Positions 25,733-34,342 of a stretch of 64,000 nucleotides of DNA are shown piece by piece. The notes beneath the pieces were generated by a model. It saw only the letters and a list, made by a program, of their open reading frames with translations, did not search any database and was not told where the DNA came from. The first letter of the stretch is position 1. Each line of letters begins with the position of its first letter. The stretch is from SKLM01 sp964514285 (GTDB taxonomy: Bacteria; Chloroflexota; Anaerolineae; B4-G1): assembly GCA_964514285.1 (NCBI GenBank), contig CAZEQC010000012.1, forward strand, positions 1 to 64,000. The letters are read 5' to 3'. The position numbers were made by a program, and so were the translations under genes.

Positions 25733-26767
25733 ATGGGCCAGAAAGGAGAGTGGATCCCTCCCAGCGCGCCGCTAAGTGAGGGGTATTGGCAAGCGCTATT
25801 GCGTGATGGAGAGTGTGGAAGCGCAGCACCCACTGTCAGCCCGGCTGACCTATGGGAGAAGCGGGAGTCAGATGCACAGCAGGCACCTGAGAAGAGCGTC
25901 GAATCCCCCGCGGTCGAGAATCCATGGGAGGAAGCGCACGACTCAATGGCGCAAGGAGAGATCCTGGAGCTGCCGGTCGTGGGCTGCAACCGCGGGGGAC
26001 TTCTCGTGGGATGGAACGGATTGAGGGGATTCGTACCAGCCTCTCATCTCCTGGAGCTCTCACCGTCAGCCGATGAGGGGAAACGGCAGGAAGTGCTAAG
26101 ACGCCTCGTCGGCACCAGATTATCACTAAGGATCATCGAGCTAGATCCCGATGACCAGCGTCTCGTCCTTTCAGAGCGAGCCGCCCAAGGCGATGACCAG
26201 CAGGGCCATAACCTGCTCAAGGAGCTTGAGCCCGGCGACATTTGTCACGGTCGCGTGACCAATCTCTGTTCTTTCGGCGCTTTCGTCGACCTGGGAGGAT
26301 TCGAAGGCTTAGTTCACATCTCAGAGCTTTCCTGGGGACGAGTGGGACATCCTGGCGACGTCCTTGAGCTCGGCCAGAGCGTCGACGTTTACGTCCTCAA
26401 CGTGGAACCCGAGCGCGAGCGAGTAGGGCTGAGCACCAAGCGCCTCCAGCCAAACCCCTGGCAGTCGGTCGAGGAACGCTATTGGGTCGGACAAATTGTG
26501 GAGGGTACCATCACCCACGTGGTCGACTTCGGTGCTTTTGTCCAGGTCGAGGATGGGCTTGAGGGCCTCATCCACGTCTCGGAACTGGCCTCAAGCAAGC
26601 CCTGCGATCCATACGACATGCTGCAGACCGGCGACGCTGTCTCGGTTGAGGTCCTGAGCATCGACGGAGGTCGACGCCGAATGGGACTGCGGCTCAAAGA
26701 GGTACGGCGGAGGGCCGAAGCATCAACCGATGAACCCGAGGCTGGTGATACTGCCCCTGGAGAATGA
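25733..26767 (+). CDS. S1-domain RNA-binding protein (ribosomal protein S1-like)
   Basis: The 344 residues contain an N-terminal acidic and Pro-rich leader (1-75) and three S1 OB-fold repeats at about 76-150, 165-235 and 250-320. The second and third carry the canonical GAFVDLGGFEGLVHISEL and GAFVQVEDGLEGLIHVSEL patterns; the first is degenerate (GGLLVGWNGLRGFVPASHL). This matches short S1 homologues found in place of the six-domain E. coli protein, so it may act in translation initiation or mRNA binding. AGGAGG is nine bases before ATG 25733. It ends six bases before ftsK, so the two are probably co-transcribed. Confidence 0.85.
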   Translation: MGQKGEWIPPSAPLSEGYWQALLRDGECGSAAPTVSPADLWEKRESDAQQAPEKSVESPAVENPWEEAHDSMAQGEILELPVVGCNRGGLLVGWNGLRGFVPASHLLELSPSADEGKRQEVLRRLVGTRLSLRIIELDPDDQRLVLSERAAQGDDQQGHNLLKELEPGDICHGRVTNLCSFGAFVDLGGFEGLVHISELSWGRVGHPGDVLELGQSVDVYVLNVEPERERVGLSTKRLQPNPWQSVEERYWVGQIVEGTITHVVDFGAFVQVEDGLEGLIHVSELASSKPCDPYDMLQTGDAVSVEVLSIDGGRRRMGLRLKEVRRRAEASTDEPEAGDTAPGE

Positions 26768-26773
26768 AAGAGC

Positions 26774-29026
26774 ATGCGCAAGATACGTAGCGCTCGGCAG
26801 CCGGATGATATCATAGACGCCCCCCTGCTCCAGCAGATTCTGGCCCTTCTCATCGTCGCGCTGGGAGTCATCACACTTCTGGCCATGCTCGGCGTGACGG
26901 AGGGGCGCTGGGCCAATGCCTGGGTGGGATTCTTGCGCCGCCTCGTAGGATGGGGCGCCTACCCCTTGAGCGCCTCGACAATCTTTGCCGGTCTGCTGTG
27001 GCTCCAGTATCTACTGGATCGGGCCATTCACTGGCGCTGGCGGCCCTTCGTCGGCGCTGAACTGGTGTTTTTCAGCCTGTTGGGATTGACACACGCCTTG
27101 CTCGGTCGCGGTGAACCCTGGGCATGGATAGAGAAGGACTGGGGGGGCGGCATCGTCGGTTGGGGGCTCTCGGTGCTCCTATCAACTTACCTTGGCTGGC
27201 CCGTCACCATTATTATCCTGGCAAGCTTCTTGGTTTTGGGCCTTGGGCTGACCTTTGACGTGACCATCCCCGACCTCAAGCGAAGCGTACGCGTGATCCA
27301 GGGCGGCGTTGCCACCTATCGCGCACGTCGTGCCAGAGATGAGCGGCGCAGATCTCGAGTGTCTCAAGAGTCGCGCAGAGCAAAAAACTCACAGGCCGAG
27401 ATCCAAGCCCACCCACCTGACCGTCGTGGAGCGAGAAGCCAGGCTGATCGATCGTCGCCTTCCACCGGGCCTACGTCGGGTTCGGCGCGGAAACCGCGGA
27501 AGCGCGCCAGCGCCAGGAGAGAGCCGCCCTCTAGCTCGAGAGAATCACCGTTGCCACCGCTTAGCCTGCTCGATCAATCTGAGGGCCCGCCGCTGACGGA
27601 CAAGCAGATCCGTCGAAAATCTCGCATCATCAAGGAGACTCTGGCTCAATTCGGTTTGCCCGTCGAGGTCGTCGAGGTGCGGATGGGCCCAACGGTCACT
27701 CAGTTCGGGGTCGAGCCAGGCTTCGTAGAGCGCCCTCGCTCTGGCGAGAGGAAAGTCCGCGTAAGGCAGATCAGCCAGCGGACCGACGACCTGGCACTGG
27801 CATTGGCCACACCACGCCTCCGAGTCGAAGCTCCAGTCCCTGGCCGCCCCTTCGTCGGCATCGAGGTACCCAATGAGGAGATCCAGGTCGTCGCGGTCCG
27901 CGAGGTGATGGAATCGGATGCCTTCCAGCGCCTAGATTCCCCGCTGGCTATCGCTTTGGGACACGATGTTGCCGGCCAAGCAGTTGTGGCTGATCTCAGC
28001 AAGATGCCCCATCTCTTGATCGCAGGCACCACGGGCTCCGGCAAGTCGGTTTGCATTAAATCGATCACCGCCTGCTTAATCTCCAACAATACGCCGGACG
28101 CGCTGCGACTGGTGATGATCGACCCCAAAATGGTGGAGTTAGTCCGCTTCAACGGCCTGCCGCATCTCTACGGCGAGGTCGAGGTGGACCTGGACCGCGT
28201 CGTCAAGGTGCTTCGCTGGGTGGCGCTGGAGATGGATGAGCGCTACAAACGATTTGCCGACGCCTCGGCCCGCCACCTGGATGACTTCAACGACAAGATG
28301 GCAAAGAAAGACAAACCCACGCTGCCGCGTATCGTGGTGATGATCGATGAGTTGGCCGACTTGATGATGTTAGCCCCGGAGGCGGTCGAGCAACTTCTCT
28401 GTCGCATCGCCCAGATGGGCCGCGCCACGGGCATACATCTGGTGGTCGCCACACAGCGGCCCAGCACCGACGTGGTGACAGGGCTGATCAAGGCCAACTT
28501 CCCGGCTCGTATCTCCTTCGCCACCGCCAGCCAGGTAGATTCGCGCGTGATCCTCGATATGCAGGGCGCGGAGACCCTCCTGGGAGACGGCGATATGCTC
28601 TACCTGGCACCGGACGCCGGGCATCCCCAGCGAGTACAAGGATGCTACGTTTCCCCCGAGGAACTCGATCGCATCATCGCCTTCTGGCGCAGAGAGATCG
28701 GTTTGATTGAGAAGAAGAGCCCGTGGAAGCCGATGATGCCGAATGAGGAGCCCGAGCAGACGAACGAAAGCCCGCTCGACGCCGACTACGTCGATGAAGA
28801 TATGCTGCAGCGAGCCATCTCATTGGTAAAGAAACGAGGCAGCGCCTCCGCATCTCTGCTGCAGCGGCGTCTTCACGTCGGCTATCCGCGTGCAGCCCGG
28901 TTGATGGAGGTTATGACGGAGATGAACATCATCGGGCCGCCGGTCGGCGGCGGTCGCCGTCGCGATGTCTTGCTCGAAGCCAAGAACGGAGAGCAAGAAG
29001 AGGCAGCGTCTCAAGACGCATCGTGA
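26774..29026 (+). CDS. ftsK: DNA translocase FtsK/SpoIIIE
   Basis: Pumps chromosomal DNA through the division septum. The 750 residues show an N-terminal membrane domain of about four helices (25-170), an Arg/Ser-rich linker (175-265), and the motor. Walker A is AGTTGSGKS near residue 417 and Walker B is IVVMIDELADLM near 520, with the ATQRPSTDVVTGLIKANFP segment typical of the family. The C-terminal winged-helix gamma domain (about 670-735) ends with MNIIGPP, which recognises orienting sequences in relatives. GGAG precedes ATG 26774 by about 11 bases. The family length is normal. TopA follows 92 bases downstream. Confidence 0.95.
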   Translation: MRKIRSARQPDDIIDAPLLQQILALLIVALGVITLLAMLGVTEGRWANAWVGFLRRLVGWGAYPLSASTIFAGLLWLQYLLDRAIHWRWRPFVGAELVFFSLLGLTHALLGRGEPWAWIEKDWGGGIVGWGLSVLLSTYLGWPVTIIILASFLVLGLGLTFDVTIPDLKRSVRVIQGGVATYRARRARDERRRSRVSQESRRAKNSQAEIQAHPPDRRGARSQADRSSPSTGPTSGSARKPRKRASARREPPSSSRESPLPPLSLLDQSEGPPLTDKQIRRKSRIIKETLAQFGLPVEVVEVRMGPTVTQFGVEPGFVERPRSGERKVRVRQISQRTDDLALALATPRLRVEAPVPGRPFVGIEVPNEEIQVVAVREVMESDAFQRLDSPLAIALGHDVAGQAVVADLSKMPHLLIAGTTGSGKSVCIKSITACLISNNTPDALRLVMIDPKMVELVRFNGLPHLYGEVEVDLDRVVKVLRWVALEMDERYKRFADASARHLDDFNDKMAKKDKPTLPRIVVMIDELADLMMLAPEAVEQLLCRIAQMGRATGIHLVVATQRPSTDVVTGLIKANFPARISFATASQVDSRVILDMQGAETLLGDGDMLYLAPDAGHPQRVQGCYVSPEELDRIIAFWRREIGLIEKKSPWKPMMPNEEPEQTNESPLDADYVDEDMLQRAISLVKKRGSASASLLQRRLHVGYPRAARLMEVMTEMNIIGPPVGGGRRRDVLLEAKNGEQEEAASQDAS

Positions 29027-29118
29027 GGCAGCTCTGGGCTTCCAAGCTGGAGGGCTGCCGCAGCTGGTGAGTCACGCGTGAGCTCGCAAGCGGTCCTGCC
29101 GTCCGTGGAAGGGCACAG

Positions 29119-31311
29119 ATGGACCTGATTGTCGTCGAGTCCCCAACGAAGGCAAAGGCGCTGCGAGGCTTCTTGGGACGCCGGTATCGCGTCCTTGCCA
29201 CGATGGGACATATCCGCGATCTCCCTCCCCGGGAGCTTGGCGTGGACGTCGAGCACGGCTTCCGCCCGACCTACTGGTATCGACGCGGGGGCAAGAAGCG
29301 CGTCACCCGCATCAAGGAGACCGCTGCTCAGGCCAACGCTCTCTATCTCGCCACCGATCCCGACCGGGAGGGCGAGGCCATAGCCTGGCACGTGACCCAG
29401 GCTATCGGGCCCGCGCTTCGGGACAAGGACACCCACCGTATCACCTTTCACGAGATCACGCGCGAAGCGGTCAGATCCGCTCTGGCGGCCCCTGGCACCC
29501 TCGACCTGAATCTGGTGAACGCTCAGCAGGCGCGCCGGATCTTGGATCGACTTGTCGGCTACCAGGTCAGTCCGGTGCTCTGGAAGGCCATCGAGGGGCG
29601 CCAGAGCCTTTCGGCCGGTCGGGTACAGACGGTCACCCTTCGATTGGTGGTGGAGCGCGACCGGCAAATCGAGGCATTCGATCCCGAGGAGTACTGGATC
29701 CTGGAGATCGAGCTGTCCAAGATCACCGATCAGGACCGGCGTTTCCGAGCGCGGCTGGTGACCGTCGATGGTGAGAAGGCCAACCTCGAAACTGAGGAAG
29801 ACGTCCGCCCCGTCGTCGATCAGATCGAAAGCGCCGATTATCGCGTGCTCAAGATCAAACGGCGGAAGAAGCATCGCAGGCCCTACCCACCCTACACCAC
29901 CAGCACGCTCCAGCGAGACGCCTCGAATAAACTCCGCTGGAGCGGCAGCAAGACGATGCGCGTGGCTCAGCAGCTCTACGAGGGCGTCGACCTTCCCGGA
30001 GAGGGTACCGTTGGCCTGATCACCTATATGCGCACCGACGCCACCCACGTGGCCGCGTCGGCCCAGGAAGAAGCACGCGAGGTTGTCGCCGGCTACTGGG
30101 GAGACGCCTACGTACCAGACAAACCCCCTCACTACCGGACCAAGTCGAAGGTCGCTCAGGAGGCTCACGAGGCGATCCGTCCTACCTCCTCTCGGCGTGT
30201 CCCCAAGGCTATGCGCGAGCACCTCACAGCGGACCAGGCCGCGCTCTACGAGTGGATCTGGCGGCGTTTCATCGCCAGCCAGATGAAACCTGCCCTCTAC
30301 CACGACACCACGGTGGACGTGGCCTGCTCGCGGGGCGGCCGGGATCTCCCCTTCCTCTTCCGGGCAAGCGGACGAGAGCTGTTGTTCAAGGGCTTCATGG
30401 AGGTCTATCCCGTCCGTTGGTCACAGCGCTCCAGCCATAAGCTTGGCGCCGCCAACCAGGATCTCCCCCCGTTGACGATCGAGGAGCCGCTGCTCCTCCA
30501 AGACGTCGCTCCAGAACAGCATTTCAGCGAGCCCCCGCCCCACTTCACCGAGTCAAGCCTGATCAAGGAACTGGAGATGCGCGGTATAGGCCGCCCCAGC
30601 ACGTACGCGGGCATCATCCGTACGCTGTTCAAGCGAAAGTACGTCAAGCGCGCTAGACGGTCGATCCAGGCTCAACCTCTGGGATTTGCAGTCTCGGATT
30701 TCCTGGTGGAGCAGTTTCCCGATCTCTTTGCGGTCCCCTTCACGGCAGAGATGGAGGAAGAGCTGGACCGGATCGCCCGCGGCGAGCGTGACTGGGTGGA
30801 AGTGCTACACGGCTTCTACAAACCCTTCGAGACAGCGTTGGAAACGGCGCTGCAGGCAGCTCAAGAGGAGACCATTGTCGTGCCCAAGGGGCAGAGTGAG
30901 GGAGAACCGACCGACGAGACATGTCCCCAGTGCGGCGGAGATGTCGTCATCCGCGAGGGCAAGTACGGCAGGTTCAGGGGCTGTTCGAGCTTTCCCCGCT
31001 GCAAGTGGACCGCGCCGCTGAAGAAGAAGGATCATGAGCCACAGGATGAGAAGACGGACGAGACCTGTCCGGCATGTGGCAGCCAGGTCGTGATTCGGAA
31101 AGGGAGGTATGGACGCTTTCGATCCTGCTCGACCTTCCCTCAATGTGACTGGAGCGCTCCTCTGGTGGTCGGCACGTGCCCCAGGTGCGGTGGCGATCTG
31201 GTCGAGCGTAAGGCCAAGATGGGCGTCTTCTGGGGATGCTCCAACTACCCCGACTGCCGTTACCGCGGCCGGCCGAGCGATCCAAAACGGCAGGAGCCGG
31301 CAGCACCTTGA
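29119..31311 (+). CDS. topA: DNA topoisomerase I
   Basis: Relaxes negative supercoils by transient single-strand cleavage. The 730-residue protein has the Toprim start LIVVESPTKAKAL with catalytic Glu, and ATDPDREGEAIAWH for Mg binding. The active-site Tyr is in GLITYMRTDATHV. Three C-terminal four-Cys zinc fingers begin near Cys602, Cys650 and Cys687; each has the CPxCG...GCSxxPxC pattern. A weak SD (GGAAGGG) lies before ATG 29119. The stop overlaps the TTG start of dinB (TTGA). Confidence 0.96.
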   Translation: MDLIVVESPTKAKALRGFLGRRYRVLATMGHIRDLPPRELGVDVEHGFRPTYWYRRGGKKRVTRIKETAAQANALYLATDPDREGEAIAWHVTQAIGPALRDKDTHRITFHEITREAVRSALAAPGTLDLNLVNAQQARRILDRLVGYQVSPVLWKAIEGRQSLSAGRVQTVTLRLVVERDRQIEAFDPEEYWILEIELSKITDQDRRFRARLVTVDGEKANLETEEDVRPVVDQIESADYRVLKIKRRKKHRRPYPPYTTSTLQRDASNKLRWSGSKTMRVAQQLYEGVDLPGEGTVGLITYMRTDATHVAASAQEEAREVVAGYWGDAYVPDKPPHYRTKSKVAQEAHEAIRPTSSRRVPKAMREHLTADQAALYEWIWRRFIASQMKPALYHDTTVDVACSRGGRDLPFLFRASGRELLFKGFMEVYPVRWSQRSSHKLGAANQDLPPLTIEEPLLLQDVAPEQHFSEPPPHFTESSLIKELEMRGIGRPSTYAGIIRTLFKRKYVKRARRSIQAQPLGFAVSDFLVEQFPDLFAVPFTAEMEEELDRIARGERDWVEVLHGFYKPFETALETALQAAQEETIVVPKGQSEGEPTDETCPQCGGDVVIREGKYGRFRGCSSFPRCKWTAPLKKKDHEPQDEKTDETCPACGSQVVIRKGRYGRFRSCSTFPQCDWSAPLVVGTCPRCGGDLVERKAKMGVFWGCSNYPDCRYRGRPSDPKRQEPAAP

Positions 31312-32486
31312 CGCAGAAGGCGAAACTCCCCCTCGATCTTGAACCCGCAGGGCGGCCCGAGATAGAGGACAAGCTGGAGACCTCACCACCCGCGCGCCCG
31401 CACGCCATCGTCCACCTCGATCTAGACGCTTTCTACGCCGCCGTGGAGATGCTCCAGAATCCCGGTTTAGAAGGCAAGCCAATCCTCGTCGGAGGACGTC
31501 CCTCCTCTCGGGGCGTCGTAGCCACCGCGTCCTACGCAGCTCGCGAGTACGGTATCCACTCCGCGATGCCTATGGCGCAGGCTGTCCGGCTCTGCCCTCA
31601 TGCCATCGTTCTCGCCCCTCGTTTCGACGTTTACCGAAGCTATTCGCAACGTGTGATGGCCATTCTGCGAGAGCAGACCACCTCGTTGGAGAAAGTCAGC
31701 ATCGATGAAGCCTACCTCGACCTGACGGACGAGGTGTATGCCAGAGATAGAGGGGAACCAGGGGACGAAGAGCCTCCCTGGGAACGGGCAGTGGAGATTG
31801 CTCGTCGACTCCAGAGACGAGTGCAAGACGACCTGGGGCTCTCAGCCTCGCTCGGGGTGGCGACCAACAAACTGGTAGCGAAGGTGGCCTCAGACCACGA
31901 TAAGCCCGGGGGGCTAACCGTCGTGCAGCCGGGGGACGAGGCTGCTTTTCTCGCACCGTTGCCGGTGCGCGTGATCTGGGGCGTGGGCCCGGTGACAGCC
32001 GAGAAGCTGGCCCAGATGGGCGTGACGACCGTCGAAGATCTGGCATCCTTATCCGAACGAGCGTTGCAGGCCCGCTTCGGCAGTCACGGCGCGTCCATGG
32101 CACGACGTGCCAGGGGCATCGACCAGCGCCCGGTCTGTACCGAGTATCAGCGCAAGTCCGTCAGTCGAGAGACAACGTTCAGCCAGGATCTGAAGGCTTG
32201 GGAGGACATGAAACATCACGTGTGGCGGCTCAGCCGTGGCGTGGCAGAGAGACTGGGAAAGGCTGGCCTGGTGGCAGGGACAATCGCCATCAAACTGCGC
32301 TATCGAGACTTCGAGACGTTAAACCGCCAGATGAGCCTCGACGTCCCGACTGATGACGAGGTGCGGATCTATCAAGCAGCCCTTGTGCTGCTGAAGCAGA
32401 CCTGGGATCGCGATAGGCCGGTGCGGCTGCTGGGCGTGGGCGGCGATCATCTGGGACCGCCCACTGGGCAGTTGCCGCTCTTCTGA
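31308..32486 (+). CDS. dinB: DNA polymerase IV (Y-family translesion polymerase)
   Basis: Replicates past damaged template bases. The 392 residues start from TTG 31308, which overlaps the topA stop; the frame is open upstream inside topA but without a better start. About 30 extra N-terminal residues precede the core. Visible motifs are VHLDLDAFYAAVEM (first metal ligand Asp), the YAAREYGIHSAMP segment, and KVSIDEAYLDLT with the catalytic Asp-Glu. An HhH WGVGPVTAEKLAQMG follows. The C-terminal QLPLF is a consensus beta-clamp-binding peptide. Little-finger residues (VSRETTFSQD) are present. Translational coupling to topA is likely. Confidence 0.93.
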   Translation: MTQKAKLPLDLEPAGRPEIEDKLETSPPARPHAIVHLDLDAFYAAVEMLQNPGLEGKPILVGGRPSSRGVVATASYAAREYGIHSAMPMAQAVRLCPHAIVLAPRFDVYRSYSQRVMAILREQTTSLEKVSIDEAYLDLTDEVYARDRGEPGDEEPPWERAVEIARRLQRRVQDDLGLSASLGVATNKLVAKVASDHDKPGGLTVVQPGDEAAFLAPLPVRVIWGVGPVTAEKLAQMGVTTVEDLASLSERALQARFGSHGASMARRARGIDQRPVCTEYQRKSVSRETTFSQDLKAWEDMKHHVWRLSRGVAERLGKAGLVAGTIAIKLRYRDFETLNRQMSLDVPTDDEVRIYQAALVLLKQTWDRDRPVRLLGVGGDHLGPPTGQLPLF

Positions 32487-32540
32487 GCATCGCCCGGCCT
32501 TCCTTCACTCCTCGGTCACCGCTGAACGCAATCGTCACTC

Positions 32541-32580
32541 TTGACTTTTCTTGACGCTGTACTATGCTATGCACAATAAT
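32541..32580 (+). promoter_or_regulatory. Promoter(s) of the nicotinate phosphoribosyltransferase gene
   Basis: TTGACT (32541-32546) with TATGCT (32563-32568) has a 16-base spacer. A second TTGACG at 32551-32556 could use AATAAT (32575-32580) with an 18-base spacer. Both lie just upstream of ATG 32614. Confidence 0.5.
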
Positions 32581-32613
32581 CTTGCCGAAACAACCAGGCT
32601 TTGAGGTGACAGT

Positions 32614-34173
32614 ATGAAACGATCAGATCGTCCGATATCCGAAGGGATCCTATTCACCGATCAGTACCAACTCACGATGGCCCACCTTTACTACCGGATG
32701 GGACTTCACGAGAAGCGCGTCCAATTCGATCACTTCTTCCGCGACTATCCCGTCTACGACGGCCATAAGGCCGGCTATTGCATCTGCGCTGGACTGGAGT
32801 GGCTCCTGGACTGGATGGAAGATGCAAGGTTTCGCAACCAGGAGCTCGAGTATCTTCGCGGTCAGACCGGGCGGACCGGAGAACGCCTCTTCGAGGAGGA
32901 CTTCCTGTCGTGGCTGCAGGACAACGGCTCGTTTGCCGGGCTAACGATGCGCGCGATACCGGAAGGACGCGTCGTCCATCCAAACGTCCCGCTGACAGTG
33001 GTCCAGGGTCCGCTGGCGATGGCTCAGATCCTGGAGACCGCATTGCTCAACCGTCTCAACTATCAGACGCTCATCGCCACCAAAGCCTCCAGGATCCACA
33101 GCAGCACACAGGGCCAGCTTCTCCTGGAGTTTGGCCTGCGCCGGGCGCACGACAAAGGCGCCAACGCCGGTGCTCGAGCAGCACTCATCGGCGGCGCCGA
33201 CTTCACGTCCAACGTCGGGGCATCCGCCGTGCTTGGCTATCCCCCCAAGGGAACCCACGCCCACAGCATGGTGCAGGTCTTCATGGGGCTGGGCGAAGGG
33301 GAACTGGCGGCCTTTCAGGCCTACGCCGACGTCTATCCCGACGACTGCCTACTCCTCGTCGACACCATCGACACCTTGGAGAGCGGCATCCCCAATGCCA
33401 TCAAGGTCTTCGAAAATCTGCGGCGCAAGGGACACGAACCGATAGGCATCCGCCTCGACTCCGGCGATCTAGCCTATCTGAGCATCCAGGCCGCCAAGAT
33501 GCTGAACGATGCTGGTTTCCCCGATACGTCGATTGTGCTCTCCAGCAACCTGGACGAGCTCAACATTTGGCAGATCATCACCCAGATCCAGCAGGAAGCA
33601 AGCCGTTACAGCGTGGATCCTGATCATCTCATCGGCCGGCTGACCTATGGTGTGGGAACCCGTTTGATCACGTCCTGGGGCGAGCCAGCTTTGGGTGGCG
33701 TTTACAAGCTGGTCGCAGTTCACGACGTAGGCGAATGGGTCCCAGCGATCAAGATATCGGAGTCGTCGGCCAAGACACCGAACCCAGGGCACAAACACGT
33801 ATGGCGCATCTATGACAAGCGGGGAAAGGCGACAGCCGACCTCCTCAGCCTTGATGACGAAGATCCGCGAGAGATGGATCAGGTCAAACTACACCACCCA
33901 ACGGAGCACACCGTCCATCGAAAGCTGGGCAAGAACGAGATCGAGGAGATCGAGCCTCTTCTGGTCGACGTGCTGGACAAGGGGCAACGCGTCTGTAATC
34001 TTCCCTCTATCGAAGAGATGCGCGATCGTCGTCGATCGGATATCGAGCGTCTCGATCCCGGGGTCAAACGGCTTATCAACCCGCACGTCTATCACGTCTC
34101 CTTGACAGAGCGGCTATGGGACCTCAAGCAAGAGCTGATCGCGTCGGCGTTGGATAACAACCGTGCACCGTAG
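32614..34173 (+). CDS. pncB: Nicotinate phosphoribosyltransferase
   Basis: Converts nicotinate and PRPP to nicotinate mononucleotide in NAD salvage, with ATP use in relatives. The 519 residues begin with LFTDQYQLTMAHLYY and contain the conserved ETALLNRLNYQTLIATKASR. GLRRAHDKGANAGARAA and GTHAHSMV carry the phospho-His region. IRLDSGDLAYLS binds the phosphoribosyl part, and YGVGTRLITS lies later. AGGTGACAGT precedes ATG 32614. It stands alone with its own promoter; a long hairpin follows at 34244-34287. Confidence 0.95.
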   Translation: MKRSDRPISEGILFTDQYQLTMAHLYYRMGLHEKRVQFDHFFRDYPVYDGHKAGYCICAGLEWLLDWMEDARFRNQELEYLRGQTGRTGERLFEEDFLSWLQDNGSFAGLTMRAIPEGRVVHPNVPLTVVQGPLAMAQILETALLNRLNYQTLIATKASRIHSSTQGQLLLEFGLRRAHDKGANAGARAALIGGADFTSNVGASAVLGYPPKGTHAHSMVQVFMGLGEGELAAFQAYADVYPDDCLLLVDTIDTLESGIPNAIKVFENLRRKGHEPIGIRLDSGDLAYLSIQAAKMLNDAGFPDTSIVLSSNLDELNIWQIITQIQQEASRYSVDPDHLIGRLTYGVGTRLITSWGEPALGGVYKLVAVHDVGEWVPAIKISESSAKTPNPGHKHVWRIYDKRGKATADLLSLDDEDPREMDQVKLHHPTEHTVHRKLGKNEIEEIEPLLVDVLDKGQRVCNLPSIEEMRDRRRSDIERLDPGVKRLINPHVYHVSLTERLWDLKQELIASALDNNRAP

Positions 34174-34228
34174 AGCGCTTTAACACTTCCTTAACGGAGG
34201 TGAAACCCTGTCCGTCTCCACGTTGAGG

Positions 34229-34287
34229 TATACTGCAAGCATAGTGCCTGGGAGCTAACCGTCCCGCCCCGGTTGGTTTCCAGGTAC
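34229..34287 (+). ncRNA. Strong plus-strand-specific hairpin before recD2
   Basis: GTGCCTGGGAGCTAACC (34244-34260) pairs over all 17 positions with GGTTGGTTTCCAGGTAC (34271-34287) around a ten-base loop. Four of the pairs are G-U on the plus strand and would be A-C mismatches on the other, so the fold exists only in plus-strand RNA. TATACT at 34229-34234 could be its -10, placing the RNA 5' end near the stem. A C/T-rich tract follows. It may be the recD2 leader, the pncB 3' end or a small RNA. Confidence 0.5.
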
Positions 34288-34342
34288 TTGCTCTCCTCTT
34301 CCCCTCTTGCTTACATTCTCTTTTCTGCTACCATTCTCCCTG

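Noticed and set aside
29011..30303. 430-residue open frame on the minus strand opposite topA
   Set aside because: topA on the plus strand has all catalytic motifs; the antisense frame has no family motif and arises from GC-rich codon usage.
34229..34287. SRP, 6S or tmRNA gene at the recD2 hairpin
   Set aside because: The SRP GGAAGG/AGCAGC tetraloop region, a tmRNA tag frame and a 6S-type central bubble are all missing.
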